A stretch of DNA of 64,000 bases, taken from the NCBI RefSeq assembly GCF_010500615.1, contig NZ_JAAGNX010000001.1, positions 821,531-885,530 of the forward strand. Direction: 5' to 3'. The notes beneath the pieces are model-generated. The model was not told the DNA's origin. It worked only from the letters and a program-made list of their open reading frames with translations, and searched no databases. Source of the stretch: Oceanipulchritudo coccoides (GTDB lineage Bacteria > Verrucomicrobiota > Verrucomicrobiia > Opitutales > Oceanipulchritudinaceae). Numbering within the stretch: position 1 is the stretch's first letter; each line of letters begins with the position of its first letter. The position numbers and the translations under genes are program-made. Positions 39,911-49,405 of the stretch are shown here, in pieces.

Positions 39911-41479
39911 ATGAAAGCATTCCTTATTATCACCCTTCTTTTTGGATCAATCCTCCAGGCGTTCGCCGCAGCGGATCATCCGAATGTTGTCCTCATCGTC
40001 TGTGATGACCTCAATGATTATGTGACCGGCTTTGGCGGCCATCCCCAAGCGGAGACCCCGAATATGGCCCGTCTTGCGGATTCAGGGGTCGCCTTTAAAC
40101 GCGCCTACAGCAATAACCCGGTTTGTGCTCCCTCCCGTTCAAGTTTTCTGACAGGGATCTACGCGCATACCTCGGGGAATCTCTTCTGGAACAAGTGGTT
40201 TGAGAACCCGGTTCTTAAAAACTCCAAGACCATCATGGAGCATTTCCGCGACAACGGGTATCACGTGCTCGGTTCCGGCAAGTTGATGCACCATGCAAAG
40301 CGTGATGTCTGGAGTGAATTTGGCCACGATACCGATTACGGTCCATTCGCCTACAATGGGACCGACCGGGTGGCCCATCCATCCGTTCCAATGCCCTTTG
40401 GCGGGAACGGACCTGTTGATGGATCATTTGCCGCCCTCGAGGATGTGCCATTTGCCGATGATGAGGATCCCACAAGTGGTTGGATCTATGGCAAGTGGGG
40501 CAAGGATGTCACCCCGTTCCACTACTTGGAGGATGGGAAGAAGGACCTGACACCGGATGAGCGGAACGCCGTCTGGGCGGAGAAACGCATTCGCGACTTT
40601 GCGGAGGACGAGAATGGTAAACCCTTTTTCCTGGCCGTGGGCTTCATTCGCCCGCACACACCCCTGCATGTAGCGAAGAAATACTACGACATGTTCCCCC
40701 AGGATGAAATCATCCTGCCAGTGGTCAAGCCGGGTGATGCCGAGGATACCCATTACAAAGATGTATTTGATGACAACCAGAAAGGCCTTAAATATTTCCG
40801 CACCCTCAACGAGTCCTACCCGACAACTGATGCCGCTTTGCGGGCCTTTACACAAGCTTACCTCGCTTCGGTAAAGGCTGTCGACGACTGTATCGGGCAG
40901 GTCATCAGCGCCATCGACAACAGTGGATTGAAGGAGAATACGATCATAATCGTGACGAGCGACCACGGCTGGAACATGGGTGAAAAGGATTATCTCTTCA
41001 AGAATTCCCCATGGGAGGAAAGCACCCGGGTCCCCTTTATTGTCCGGGCGCCTGGCGTGGCGAAGGCTGGAGGGGTTGCCGGGCAGCCAATTTCGCTGAT
41101 CGACCTTTATCCGACCCTGGTTGACCTTTGCGGTCTTGAGGGCGACACGCGCAAGAATGACGAGGGAGCGCCTCTGGATGGCTTCAGTGTCCGGCCGTTC
41201 CTTGAAGATCCAGCCTGCGGTGAATGGGAAGGCCCCGAGGCCGCGATTTCGATGATCTGGGCAGGCCTCCAAGGCGACGACAAATGGAATCCCGACAGGC
41301 AGCACTGGTCACTGAGGACTGAGCGCTGGCGCTACATCCGCTACAACAATGGCGATGAAGAACTCTATGACCACAACAACGATCCATATGAATGGAACAA
41401 TCTGGCCACACTTCCCGAGCACGAGGACCTGAAGAAGTCCCTGCATGAGAAGATGCTAAGCCTGCGATCAACCGACTGA
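39911..41479 (+). CDS. Secreted sulfatase, iduronate-2-sulfatase-like (CAPSR)
   Basis: 522-residue S1 sulfatase. A signal peptide ends LQAFA, then PNVVLIVCDDLNDYVTGFGG and NNPVCAPSRSSFLTGIY with formylglycine site C72. GFIRPHTPLHVAKKYYDMFP and TSDHGWNMGEKDYLFKNSPW are typical of the iduronate-2-sulfatase-like branch. The name reflects similarity only; bacterial members act on several sulfated sugars. It is most like the next gene (41520), and the pair probably arose by duplication. Seventh gene of the operon. Confidence 0.9.
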   Translation: MKAFLIITLLFGSILQAFAAADHPNVVLIVCDDLNDYVTGFGGHPQAETPNMARLADSGVAFKRAYSNNPVCAPSRSSFLTGIYAHTSGNLFWNKWFENPVLKNSKTIMEHFRDNGYHVLGSGKLMHHAKRDVWSEFGHDTDYGPFAYNGTDRVAHPSVPMPFGGNGPVDGSFAALEDVPFADDEDPTSGWIYGKWGKDVTPFHYLEDGKKDLTPDERNAVWAEKRIRDFAEDENGKPFFLAVGFIRPHTPLHVAKKYYDMFPQDEIILPVVKPGDAEDTHYKDVFDDNQKGLKYFRTLNESYPTTDAALRAFTQAYLASVKAVDDCIGQVISAIDNSGLKENTIIIVTSDHGWNMGEKDYLFKNSPWEESTRVPFIVRAPGVAKAGGVAGQPISLIDLYPTLVDLCGLEGDTRKNDEGAPLDGFSVRPFLEDPACGEWEGPEAAISMIWAGLQGDDKWNPDRQHWSLRTERWRYIRYNNGDEELYDHNNDPYEWNNLATLPEHEDLKKSLHEKMLSLRSTD

Positions 41480-41519
41480 AATTCCCCTTCCTGTAACACC
41501 TATTCGAAAGAATTGAATC

Positions 41520-42962
41520 ATGAAAAAACAGCTTACATTGAACCTTAAGAGTGCGATAGGGGCCGCCTTTTTCCTTGGTCTTTCAACACTTGCCTTTGCA
41601 GAGGCCAGCGGGCCGCCCAACATCGTGATGATCGCTATCGATGACATGAACGACTGGACTGGTTTTCTTGGCGGGCACCCGCAGGCCATCACGCCGAACA
41701 TGGACAGCCTGTCGAAGAAGGGCGTGAACTTTCCCAATGCCCAGTGTCCGGCCCCCGGATGTTCTCCGAGTCGCAATGCCATCCTCTACGGCGTGGAGCC
41801 ATTCAACTCGGGCCTCTATGCCTTCTACGGACACTCCATCCACGACGAGCTGATTGAGAAGTATACCAGCCTTCCGGAATTCCTGATGGAGAATGGCTAC
41901 GAGACCTTTGGTGCGGGAAAGATCCACCACGGATCAAGGGAGTTTCCGCAGGAGTGGTCAGACTATCACAAGCCGACGCGACACAAGTTGAAAATGGACA
42001 TGGAGCAGCTTTACCAGGTGGGCGGGGACTTTAAAACCTCCTTTGGGCCGACCTTGAATCCCTACGAGGAACATCCCGACCACAAGGTTGCGACCTACGG
42101 GGTGGAGGTGCTTTCCAAAAAGCACGAGAAGCCCTTCTTCCTCGCGGTGGGACTTGTAAAACCGCATTTGCCGTTCCTTGCTCCGCAGGACTTCTTCGAC
42201 CTCTACCCGGATCCGGTTGATCCTCCGCGGATTCTGGAGGACGACATTGACGATATTCCGTGGGTGGGAAAGTCCTTCATCAAGCGCCGGGACAATAATC
42301 AGTTCAACCAGGACAATGCGTGGGACCGGGTCCGTCGGGCTTATCTGGCCTGTATTTCATGGGTGGACTACAATGTGGGAAGAGTTCTCGAGGCGCTTGA
42401 GGAGAGCGAGTACGCGGATAACACGATTGTTGTCCTCTGGTCCGACCACGGGTATGCGCTTGGGGAAAAGGGACACTTTCGGAAGTTCGCCCTGTGGGAA
42501 GACACGACACACGTCCCGTTCATCATCTGGGATACCCGCGAGCATTGCGCGGATGAAGGCCGGACCGTCAAGGACGGCGTTTCCCTGATCAACATTTACC
42601 GAACGCTCGCCGAGCTGATCGGCAACAAGACTCCTGAATACGTGGATGGATACAGCCTGGTCCCGCAGTTGAAGGATCCGTCTGCCCCGGTGGCCGGCCC
42701 TTCCATTTGCACATGGGGCAGGGGAAACTACACCATTCGCGATACAGATTTCCGCTACATCCGTTACTTCGACGGGAGCGAGGAGCTCTATGCCCATTTG
42801 GATGATCCGGATGAATGGACCAATCTCGCCGACAATCCGGATTTTGCCTCCGTCAAGGAGCGCATGTCGGCCTTTCTTCCGAAAGAAGAAGCGCCGCTCT
42901 GGACTGACGAGATCCAAGAGTGGAGCATAGTCTCCAGCGCGGATAGACCGCAAAGAAAATAA
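41520..42962 (+). CDS. Secreted sulfatase, iduronate-2-sulfatase-like (CSPSR)
   Basis: 480-residue S1 sulfatase. A signal peptide ends STLAFA, then PNIVMIAIDDMNDWTGFLGG and CPAPGCSPSRNAILYGVEP with formylglycine site C81. GLVKPHLPFLAPQDFFDLYP and WSDHGYALGEKGHFRKFALW again indicate the iduronate-2-sulfatase-like branch. It shares GGHPQA(E/I)TPNM with the gene before it (39911). Eighth gene of the operon, 40 bases after 39911. Confidence 0.9.
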   Translation: MKKQLTLNLKSAIGAAFFLGLSTLAFAEASGPPNIVMIAIDDMNDWTGFLGGHPQAITPNMDSLSKKGVNFPNAQCPAPGCSPSRNAILYGVEPFNSGLYAFYGHSIHDELIEKYTSLPEFLMENGYETFGAGKIHHGSREFPQEWSDYHKPTRHKLKMDMEQLYQVGGDFKTSFGPTLNPYEEHPDHKVATYGVEVLSKKHEKPFFLAVGLVKPHLPFLAPQDFFDLYPDPVDPPRILEDDIDDIPWVGKSFIKRRDNNQFNQDNAWDRVRRAYLACISWVDYNVGRVLEALEESEYADNTIVVLWSDHGYALGEKGHFRKFALWEDTTHVPFIIWDTREHCADEGRTVKDGVSLINIYRTLAELIGNKTPEYVDGYSLVPQLKDPSAPVAGPSICTWGRGNYTIRDTDFRYIRYFDGSEELYAHLDDPDEWTNLADNPDFASVKERMSAFLPKEEAPLWTDEIQEWSIVSSADRPQRK

Positions 42963-43024
42963 GCCATTCGTGATACAGACGTCCACACCCCAATAGAATA
43001 CTCGAGATCATTTCCGACCGTATT

Positions 43025-44902
43025 ATGAAAACACCCTGCCAAATCTTGCCGATGATCGCCGTGCTCATTACAGCGCTCATTGCAAATCCTCTTCAGGCGT
43101 CAACGGTTGAAAGCCAACGGCCCAACATTGTCTGGCTGGTAAGCGAGGACAATTCGACGCATTACCTCCGGTTGTATGACGAGGGTGGGGCGCCCATGCC
43201 GAATGTGGAGCGTTTGGCCCAACAGGGCATTGTCTTTAACAATGCCTTTGCCAATTCCCCGGTCTGTTCGACCGCCCGGAGCTCGATCATCTCCGGGTGC
43301 TATGGGCCGCGCGTGTTCACGCAGTTTCACCGGAGGTCCGTGCTCGTCCCGCTGCCGGAGGGCCTGGAGATGTTTCCCGCCTACTTGAGACGCGCCGGAT
43401 ACTACACGACCAACAACAGCAAGGAGGATTACAACTTCATCAAGGGAAACGACGTGTGGGATGATTCATCCGGAAAGGCTTCCTACCGCAACCGGAAGCC
43501 CGGCCAGCCCTTTTTTCATGTGCAGAATTACGGGGCAACTCATGAGGGACAGCTACATTTCAAAAGGGAAGAGATGGAGTCGCAGCCGACTGTCACCGAT
43601 CCGGAGACTGTCGCTGTTTTTCCAATACATCCGGATACGGCGTCCTTCCGTTACACCAACGCCAGATACCGGGATCTGCACATGGAGTTGGACCGGGAAA
43701 TCGGGGAATTCATAGAGGCGTTGAGAAAGGACGGCCTGATGGAGGAGACGATCATTTTCTATTACGGCGACCACGGCGGGGTTCTGCCCGGGAGCAAGGG
43801 GTACATTTATGAGCGCGGGCTGCATGTGCCCATGGTGGTCTATGTCCCGGAAAAGTGGAAGGACCTGTTTCCGGTCGAGGCCGGAACGCGTGTGGACGGT
43901 TTTGTCCAGTTTGTTGACCTTGCCCCGACCGTCCTGAATCTTGCCGGTGTTGACGTTCCCGGGCAGATGGATGGCCTTCCCTTCCTCGGCAAGGGCGTCA
44001 ATCATGACGAGCTGGAGTCCCGCGACACGGTTTTCAGTTATGCCGACCGCTTCGACGAGAAGTATGACATGGTCCGCGCCATCCGGAAAGGTCAGTACAA
44101 ATATATGCGTAATTACCAGCCGTTCAATGTGGACGGCCTGCAGAATAATTACCGCTTCCAGATGCTGGCCTATGAAGAATGGCGCGAGCTTTACAAAGCG
44201 GGCAAGCTGACCTCCGAACAGGCACAATTCTTTGAGGCACGCCCGGTGGAAGCCCTCTACGACCTCGACCAGGATCCCTTTGAATTGAAGAACCTGGCCG
44301 GCGATCGGAAATACCGGGAAGTCCTGAAATCGATGCGGGAGGCCTTGCAGGAGCAGGTCAAGTCCATGCCCGATCTCAGTTTTATTCCCGAACCGGTATT
44401 GTTTGCGGAAGCCGCCAACGATCCCAGCGCCTACGGGCAGAACAAGAAGAAGCAGATTGCGCGCCTCGTGGGCACCGCCGATCTCAGCCTGAAGCCATTC
44501 AAGAAGGCGCGTAAGGGCCTTGCCAGGGCTTTGGAGTCAAAGGATCCGCTGAAACGCTATTGGGCCCTTATCGCCTGCAGCAGCTTTGGCACGGAGGCGG
44601 AATCATTTGCTGGCAGGGCCCGTGAAATGGCAACAGGCGACCCAGACAATCTTGTCCGCATGCGGTCCGCCGAATTCCTCGCGCTGACCGGTCTTGAGGA
44701 TCCTCGTCCTGTCCTGACCGATTGCCTGAAGCAGGCCAAGTCGCTTGAGGAGGCCGCCCTGATTCTGAACACGATTACATTGCTCCACGATTCCGGCCGT
44801 GGATACACTTTCAAGCTCGACCCGGGATGGGTCCCGGCCGAATGGCTTGCTCACCGGCAGTCCAATGTGACCCGCCGCTTCGCCTACATCAACAAGGACT
44901 GA
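43025..44902 (+). CDS. Secreted sulfatase-family protein with non-canonical CSTAR motif and HEAT-like C-terminus
   Basis: 625 residues. A signal peptide ends PLQA, then PNIVWLVSEDNSTHYLRLY, where the usual DD becomes ED, and SPVCSTARSSIISGCYGP. The active-site motif is C81-S-T-A-R85, with Thr where the CxPxR consensus has Pro. FYYGDHGGVLPGSKGYIYE supplies the C-terminal metal site. After the sulfatase domain (ending near 460), residues about 480-625 are helical with HEAT-like repeats. The motif deviation leaves open whether the Cys is converted to formylglycine; heparan N-sulfatase-like relatives are the nearest match by eye. Last gene of the operon, 62 bases after the previous one. Confidence 0.85.
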   Translation: MKTPCQILPMIAVLITALIANPLQASTVESQRPNIVWLVSEDNSTHYLRLYDEGGAPMPNVERLAQQGIVFNNAFANSPVCSTARSSIISGCYGPRVFTQFHRRSVLVPLPEGLEMFPAYLRRAGYYTTNNSKEDYNFIKGNDVWDDSSGKASYRNRKPGQPFFHVQNYGATHEGQLHFKREEMESQPTVTDPETVAVFPIHPDTASFRYTNARYRDLHMELDREIGEFIEALRKDGLMEETIIFYYGDHGGVLPGSKGYIYERGLHVPMVVYVPEKWKDLFPVEAGTRVDGFVQFVDLAPTVLNLAGVDVPGQMDGLPFLGKGVNHDELESRDTVFSYADRFDEKYDMVRAIRKGQYKYMRNYQPFNVDGLQNNYRFQMLAYEEWRELYKAGKLTSEQAQFFEARPVEALYDLDQDPFELKNLAGDRKYREVLKSMREALQEQVKSMPDLSFIPEPVLFAEAANDPSAYGQNKKKQIARLVGTADLSLKPFKKARKGLARALESKDPLKRYWALIACSSFGTEAESFAGRAREMATGDPDNLVRMRSAEFLALTGLEDPRPVLTDCLKQAKSLEEAALILNTITLLHDSGRGYTFKLDPGWVPAEWLAHRQSNVTRRFAYINKD

Positions 44903-44940
44903 TTCCCTTCAGGTTTCCAGCGCTACAGCGCGTCTGAAAC

Positions 44941-44978
44941 AAGCTCCCCGTCGACCTCTGAAACGGGCTCTTTTTTAC
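44941..44978 (+). terminator. Possible terminator after the sulfatase operon
   Basis: An imperfect hairpin (CCGT/ACGG plus AGC/GCT with a bulge) is followed by a TTTTTT run, about 40 bases after the last sulfatase stop codon. The stem is weak, so this is tentative. Confidence 0.4.
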
Positions 44979-45013
44979 TGTGCCAAGGCTGTTGTGTGCC
45001 CGTTTTACTTTAT

Positions 45014-45043
45014 AATCTGATATCTGTTTGTTTAATCAGACAA
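45014..45043. promoter_or_regulatory. TCAGACAA box upstream of the triple-module protein
   Basis: TCAGACAA at 45036-45043 is the reverse complement of the TTGTCTGA box found before the regulator at 28118. AATCTGA at 45014-45020 forms a partial inverted partner. It lies about 110 bases before the start at 45153. Confidence 0.4.
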
Positions 45044-45152
45044 AAATCAAAAATATTGTTGACTATCCGTATTTGTACCTGCGTAAATGTAACTGTTCCG
45101 GCTGTTGTTCAGTGGGAATACGAACCACATTCTCCAACCCTACTCAAAAATC

Positions 45153-47711
45153 ATGAAAAACCCGTTTACCCCGATGGTTGGCCTTTGCGCCGCTTTATTC
45201 CTTGTCCAGCCCCTGGTTGGGCAAGTCACGACAAACTTCAATGACCTTGCGCCGGACTACGAGCCGGATCCAATCGGGAATCCTGGTGTCTTTGTAATGG
45301 ATCACCGCTGGTCATCTGCCCTGAACTGGGACAACGGGCTGCCGGTTGCTGGTGACACGGCGAATGTGGGTGGGACGTTCCTGGTTGAAACAGGTGGAGG
45401 CGATCTCAATTTGCTGGATGGGCTGACTGCGAATTTTTCGGGAAGCGCGACTTATTCAAGTGCGGGCCTTCGACTGGATGATGCGGTCCTTACCTTTAGT
45501 GATTCCTCATCCTGGGTAGCCTCTGGTGGCCTTGCCTTTGGGCGTGATGGAGCAACTTCATCGGTTATCGTGAATTGGGATTCAACGGGGACATTAACCC
45601 CGAGTGGCACAAATTTGCTTATTGGGCGGGTTGATGATGCCACACTTAACCAGACAACTGGGACGGTCGGTGATCCCGTGGTCGGGATCCGCATTGGGAC
45701 AGGTGCTCTCAATTCTGGTTCTGGAACTTATAATCTATCGGGCGGATCCGCGGTCGGTCTCGAGTTGATTTTTGAGGCAAACCTTGGAGCTCAAACTTTC
45801 AACTATACCAGCGGCAGCACAGGCCAGCTGATTATCTCGAACTTCGGGCTGGATTATACGAACGCCATCCAAGCGTTTATCGATTCTGGGAACATCACAG
45901 TTGCTGGAGTCGCGCAAACGCCCGGTGATTACTCAGCTTTCACAATCGCTTATTCAGGCACCGATACAACGGTTAGCCTGTCAGGATATGCAGGTCCCGC
46001 ACCGGTCAATTTCAATGACGGGGAAGTGGCGGACAGCCTTTGGACAAGCCCGTTGAATTGGGACTCCGGCGTTGTGCCGACAACAGGTGACATTGCGAAT
46101 GTCGGATTGGCCTACGCGGTTGTGACCGGTGGCGGCGATGTCGATGTGCTTGACGGTGTCACTACAAATATTTCAGGAACAGCCATTCTCAGTTCGTCGG
46201 GAATCGATCTTGACGATGCGGTTGTCACCTTTAGTCAGGGATCCGCATGGAACGACGGGGTGACTGTCACACTTGGAAAAAACGTAGGGGCTACATCAGC
46301 AACCCTTGACTGGATCTCAACGGGAACATTCACGCCGACGGCACTCGTGATTGGTGAGGGAAGCGACGGGACAATTAACCAGACTGGCGGCACAGTCGGA
46401 TCGGCCACTGTCCCCCTTCAGTTCGGATCCGGGGCCGGAAATTCCGGCAATGGAACATATAATCTTTGGGGCGGTACGGTAAGTGCTTCGACTTTGGTCT
46501 TCACCGCGAATCTCGGTTCACACGCCTTTAATTTCCCCCCGAGCAGCACAGGAACCCTTGTCGTTGCAAACGGCGGAGCGGATTACACGGCAGCTTTACA
46601 AGGCTTCATTGACTCGGGCAAGATCACGGTTGACGGGGCCGCGTATCCCGGGAATTACGCCCTTTTCAATATTGTCTATTCGGGGACTGAAACATCCATT
46701 AGTTTTGCCGGATTCCCCGGGCCCCCACCGATCGTATTTAATGACTTGGCACCTGATTTTGAACCAGATCCAATCGGCAATCCTGGTGTGTTTGTCGAGG
46801 ACCACGATTGGGCTTCCGCCCTTAACTGGGTTGGTGGAGTCGTTCCTGTTTCAGGAGATACCGCTCAAGTTGGTAGCAGCTTCACGGTTGTCACAGGCGG
46901 TGGAGACCTGAGCATACTTGACGGTATCACCACGAACTTCATTCAAAATGCCCACTACGATTCAGCGGGTCTTCGCCTCGACAACGCGCTGATCACGTTC
47001 AGCGGAGCATCCACTTGGACAGCTGGTGGAGCGATTGCCCTTGGACGGGATGACACCGGCCAGCCTGCCACGGAGATCAACTGGAATTCCAGTGGTAGTT
47101 TTATTCCTGGCGGACTGAGCCTGCTTCTCGGGCGCAAGAGCGATGGGATCTTCAATCAGACTGCTGGAACAGTCGGCGTTCCCTCGGTTGGCTTCCAGTT
47201 TGGTGTAGGCTCCAACAACAACGGTGGCGGTACCTATAATCTTTCCGGCGGGACGGCTGTTTGCTCAAGCCTCGTTTACACAACGAATGGCGGCACGCAT
47301 GCCTTTAATTTCCCAGCTGGCAGCACGGGCAAACTGGTTGTCGTCAATGCCGGCCTTGACTACACAACCGACTTGCAGGGCTTTATCGACGCCGGACTCA
47401 TCACCATTGATGGCGTTGCACAAACACCGGGCGACTACTCAGCCTTCGCGATCACGTACGACACAGCTGATACCAAATCCATCGATTCCATACAGGATAT
47501 CGCAGGGACTCTTCAAATTGGCTGGTTTGGTGAACTTGGCCGGGTTTATTCCGTCGAGTCCAGCGCAACTTTAGCGGCTCCGTGGACATCGCTTAACCGG
47601 ACATGGACAGGTGCCGGCGCGGACATCACGGCCAATGTCGGTTCCCTTGCTCCGGGTGAAAAAATCTTCTATCGGCAAGTGGGTGTGACCGTCATCTCGC
47701 TTGCCCCATAA
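45153..47711 (+). CDS. Secreted protein with three tandem beta-rich modules
   Basis: 852 residues from the ATG at 45153; an in-frame ATG at 45105 would bury the signal peptide. After the signal peptide (ends near LVGQ) come three modules of about 245-255 residues, each with NW(D/V)-x-G-(L/V)-(P/V), TGGGD, LDG(L/V/I)T, GTYNL-x-GG and DYT-x-x-(I/L)Q-x-FID. Modules 1 and 3 share the opening FNDLAPD(Y/F)EPDPIGNPG. The last 75 residues are the verrucomicrobial tail module (YSVESSATLAAPW, FYRQV). It is the expanded relative of the proteins at 6989 and 12536. No catalytic residues are recognisable; a surface layer, adhesin or glycan-binding role is inferred from its place beside the sulfatase operon. 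Confidence 0.78.
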   Translation: MKNPFTPMVGLCAALFLVQPLVGQVTTNFNDLAPDYEPDPIGNPGVFVMDHRWSSALNWDNGLPVAGDTANVGGTFLVETGGGDLNLLDGLTANFSGSATYSSAGLRLDDAVLTFSDSSSWVASGGLAFGRDGATSSVIVNWDSTGTLTPSGTNLLIGRVDDATLNQTTGTVGDPVVGIRIGTGALNSGSGTYNLSGGSAVGLELIFEANLGAQTFNYTSGSTGQLIISNFGLDYTNAIQAFIDSGNITVAGVAQTPGDYSAFTIAYSGTDTTVSLSGYAGPAPVNFNDGEVADSLWTSPLNWDSGVVPTTGDIANVGLAYAVVTGGGDVDVLDGVTTNISGTAILSSSGIDLDDAVVTFSQGSAWNDGVTVTLGKNVGATSATLDWISTGTFTPTALVIGEGSDGTINQTGGTVGSATVPLQFGSGAGNSGNGTYNLWGGTVSASTLVFTANLGSHAFNFPPSSTGTLVVANGGADYTAALQGFIDSGKITVDGAAYPGNYALFNIVYSGTETSISFAGFPGPPPIVFNDLAPDFEPDPIGNPGVFVEDHDWASALNWVGGVVPVSGDTAQVGSSFTVVTGGGDLSILDGITTNFIQNAHYDSAGLRLDNALITFSGASTWTAGGAIALGRDDTGQPATEINWNSSGSFIPGGLSLLLGRKSDGIFNQTAGTVGVPSVGFQFGVGSNNNGGGTYNLSGGTAVCSSLVYTTNGGTHAFNFPAGSTGKLVVVNAGLDYTTDLQGFIDAGLITIDGVAQTPGDYSAFAITYDTADTKSIDSIQDIAGTLQIGWFGELGRVYSVESSATLAAPWTSLNRTWTGAGADITANVGSLAPGEKIFYRQVGVTVISLAP
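45240..47490 (+). repeat. Three tandem coding repeats of about 750 bases
   Basis: Approximate unit borders are 45240-46010, 46011-46735 and 46736-47490. Units 1 and 3 are the most similar and still share runs such as GATCCAATCGG and AATCCTGGTGT at the DNA level; unit 2 is shorter at its start and more diverged. Internal duplication of the secreted module is the simplest explanation. Confidence 0.75.
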
Positions 47712-47742
47712 TTCTCTTTCCACCTGGATTATCTGGATTGAC

Positions 47743-47775
47743 GGGGCCCGGTCGTAAATGATCGGGCCCTTTTTT
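47743..47775 (+). terminator. Rho-independent terminator after the triple-module gene
   Basis: GGGCCCGGTC pairs with GATCGGGCCC (one G-U pair near the loop region) around GTAAAT, followed by TTTTTT. It lies about 32 bases after the stop codon. Confidence 0.9.
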
Positions 47776-47811
47776 GCAATCTGAGAGGGAATGAAATTCA
47801 ATCCGTACTCA

Positions 47812-48693
47812 CTAACCCTGGTAGAGCCGATACAGCGCCTGCGTGCCAAGGTTCTCGCCTCCCTCTGCGGCCAGTTTCTCATACATGCGGATGGCCAGTT
47901 CGAGCCCCGGTGCCTCGAGGCCCAGGTCCTTTGCGGATTCAATGGCTATCCGCAGGTCCTTGATGAAGTGCTTCACATAGAACCCGGGGGCAAAGTCACC
48001 CGCGATCATCCGCGGGGCGAGGTTGCTCAGGGACCAGCTCCCCGCGGCTCCGCTACCAATGCTCTTGAGGACCGTTTCCTGGTCGAGTCCGGCCTGCTTT
48101 GCATAAGCCATCGCCTCGCAGACCCCGAGCATGCCGGAGGCAATGGCGATCTGGTTGGCCATTTTGGTATGCTGGCCGCTCCCCGCGGGGCCTTGCCGCA
48201 CACAATTTGCCCCCATCGTCTCAAACAGGGGCAGGGCGGTATTAAAAGCGTCTTCCTCCCCTCCGACCATGATGGAAAGTTTCGCATTCCTGGCCCCAAT
48301 GTCCCCCCCACTCACCGGCGCGTCCAGACAGGCCAGCTCCTTCTCCTGACCGGTCTCAAAGATCCGTTTTGCAAGGGCGGGACTGGACGTTGTCATGTCA
48401 ATGAGCAGCGTCCTTGGGCGGGAATTGGCAATAAGTCCATCCTTGCCTAGATAGACCGATTCGACGTCTTCCGGCATGCCGACAATCGTGATTATCGCGT
48501 CACAAACTCGTGCCAGCGAGGCTGGCGAATCGTGCCATTGGGCCCCCGCTTCAATCAGGGCTTGTCCCTTGTCCCGGGTTCGCGTGTGCACGTGAAGTTG
48601 GTAGCCCGTCTTCATGAGATTGGCCGCCATGCTGCGCCCCATGACCCCAAGCCCAATGAAGCCGATTGATGCTGATTCCGGCGTGATCTTCAT
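47812..48693 (-). CDS. Beta-hydroxyacid dehydrogenase (3-hydroxyisobutyrate/tartronate-semialdehyde reductase family)
   Basis: 293 residues. The N-terminal Rossmann fold carries IGFIGLGVMGRSMAANL (about 9-25), the family substrate signature DAPVSGGDIGA is mid-protein, and the catalytic Lys is in GSGQHTKMANQ. The C-terminal half is the all-alpha dimer domain. The family oxidises or reduces small beta-hydroxyacids with NAD(P); close relatives reduce tartronate semialdehyde to glycerate or oxidise 3-hydroxyisobutyrate or 4-hydroxybutyrate. The sequence does not settle the substrate. It stands alone on the minus strand, cytoplasmic, and converges with the triple-module gene. Confidence 0.88.
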   Translation of the reverse strand: MKITPESASIGFIGLGVMGRSMAANLMKTGYQLHVHTRTRDKGQALIEAGAQWHDSPASLARVCDAIITIVGMPEDVESVYLGKDGLIANSRPRTLLIDMTTSSPALAKRIFETGQEKELACLDAPVSGGDIGARNAKLSIMVGGEEDAFNTALPLFETMGANCVRQGPAGSGQHTKMANQIAIASGMLGVCEAMAYAKQAGLDQETVLKSIGSGAAGSWSLSNLAPRMIAGDFAPGFYVKHFIKDLRIAIESAKDLGLEAPGLELAIRMYEKLAAEGGENLGTQALYRLYQG

Positions 48694-48872
48694 GGGCTTA
48701 AACGTGATGGGTCTCTTTTCAAAGGCAACGCCAATGACATTTTCAACATGTCCAAATTGATTGGCGTTTGATCAAGAGTCTGTCCTGAAGGTTTTCCAAT
48801 TATTTCCGCGAATCTCGAATCCTGGGGCCTTGACCCTTTCCAATCTAACTGTAGAAAACGGGCAAGCTCGCT

Positions 48873-49268
48873 ATGACCATGTTTGATACCTCGGAAACCC
48901 TTCTTCACGCCTGGTTGGATCTGGTGAATGCCGGTGACGCGGAAGGCGTCCTGGCTCTATACAACAGGGAGGCCATCCTTCAGCCGACCTTCAGCGCTGG
49001 CTTTCTTGGCAGGCCCAAAGGCATTCGGGGCTACTTTGAGAAACTGAGCAGCCGCGAAGGCCTAAGGGTGGACTTGAGCAGGGATCCGCTCATCAAACAG
49101 AAACTATGTGAGAGCCTGCATTCGGTCAGTGGCCTCTATACCTGGCACTTTCTGCTTCACGGAAAAGAGACGGCCTTCGAGGCGCGCTTCAGTATAATTG
49201 TTGACCTGTCCAAGGAAGCGCCGATTCTGCACCATCATTCCTCACAGGTGCCGAATCCACTGGGCTAA
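48873..49268 (+). CDS. NTF2-like (SnoaL/DUF4440-type) protein
   Basis: 131 residues with the alpha+beta cone-fold pattern of the NTF2-like superfamily: an opening helix WLDLVNAGDAEGVLALYN, then REAILQPTFSAGFLGRPKGIRGYFEKL, then beta strands around LYTWHFLLHGKETAFEARFSIIVD and a conserved HHHSSQVP end. Such domains bind small hydrophobic ligands or act as oligomerisation modules, for example the CaMKII association domain. No signal peptide. The start may be the ATG at 48873 or the one six bases on. It lies alone between the dehydrogenase and the GH17 gene; its function here is unknown. Confidence 0.75.
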   Translation: MTMFDTSETLLHAWLDLVNAGDAEGVLALYNREAILQPTFSAGFLGRPKGIRGYFEKLSSREGLRVDLSRDPLIKQKLCESLHSVSGLYTWHFLLHGKETAFEARFSIIVDLSKEAPILHHHSSQVPNPLG

Positions 49269-49374
49269 GACAGGATTTGTCCGGAACAACCGGTAAACCG
49301 GGATATTAACCTCCCACAATAATTGCACGCAATCGCAGATTATTGTATTGACGAAAATCGGGCTTGGGGACGAG

Positions 49375-49402
49375 TTTTGTCTCTGAATCCGATAAGACAA
49401 AA
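49375..49402. promoter_or_regulatory. Perfect inverted repeat TTTTGTCT-N12-AGACAAAA just before the GH17 gene
   Basis: Arms 49375-49382 and 49395-49402 are exact inverted copies. The right arm ends three bases before the ATG at 49406, so a protein bound here, or a hairpin in the mRNA, would block the leader and translation start. The half-site TTTTGTCT matches the TTTTGTCTGA boxes upstream of other genes in the window. Confidence 0.55.
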
Positions 49403-49405
49403 GCC

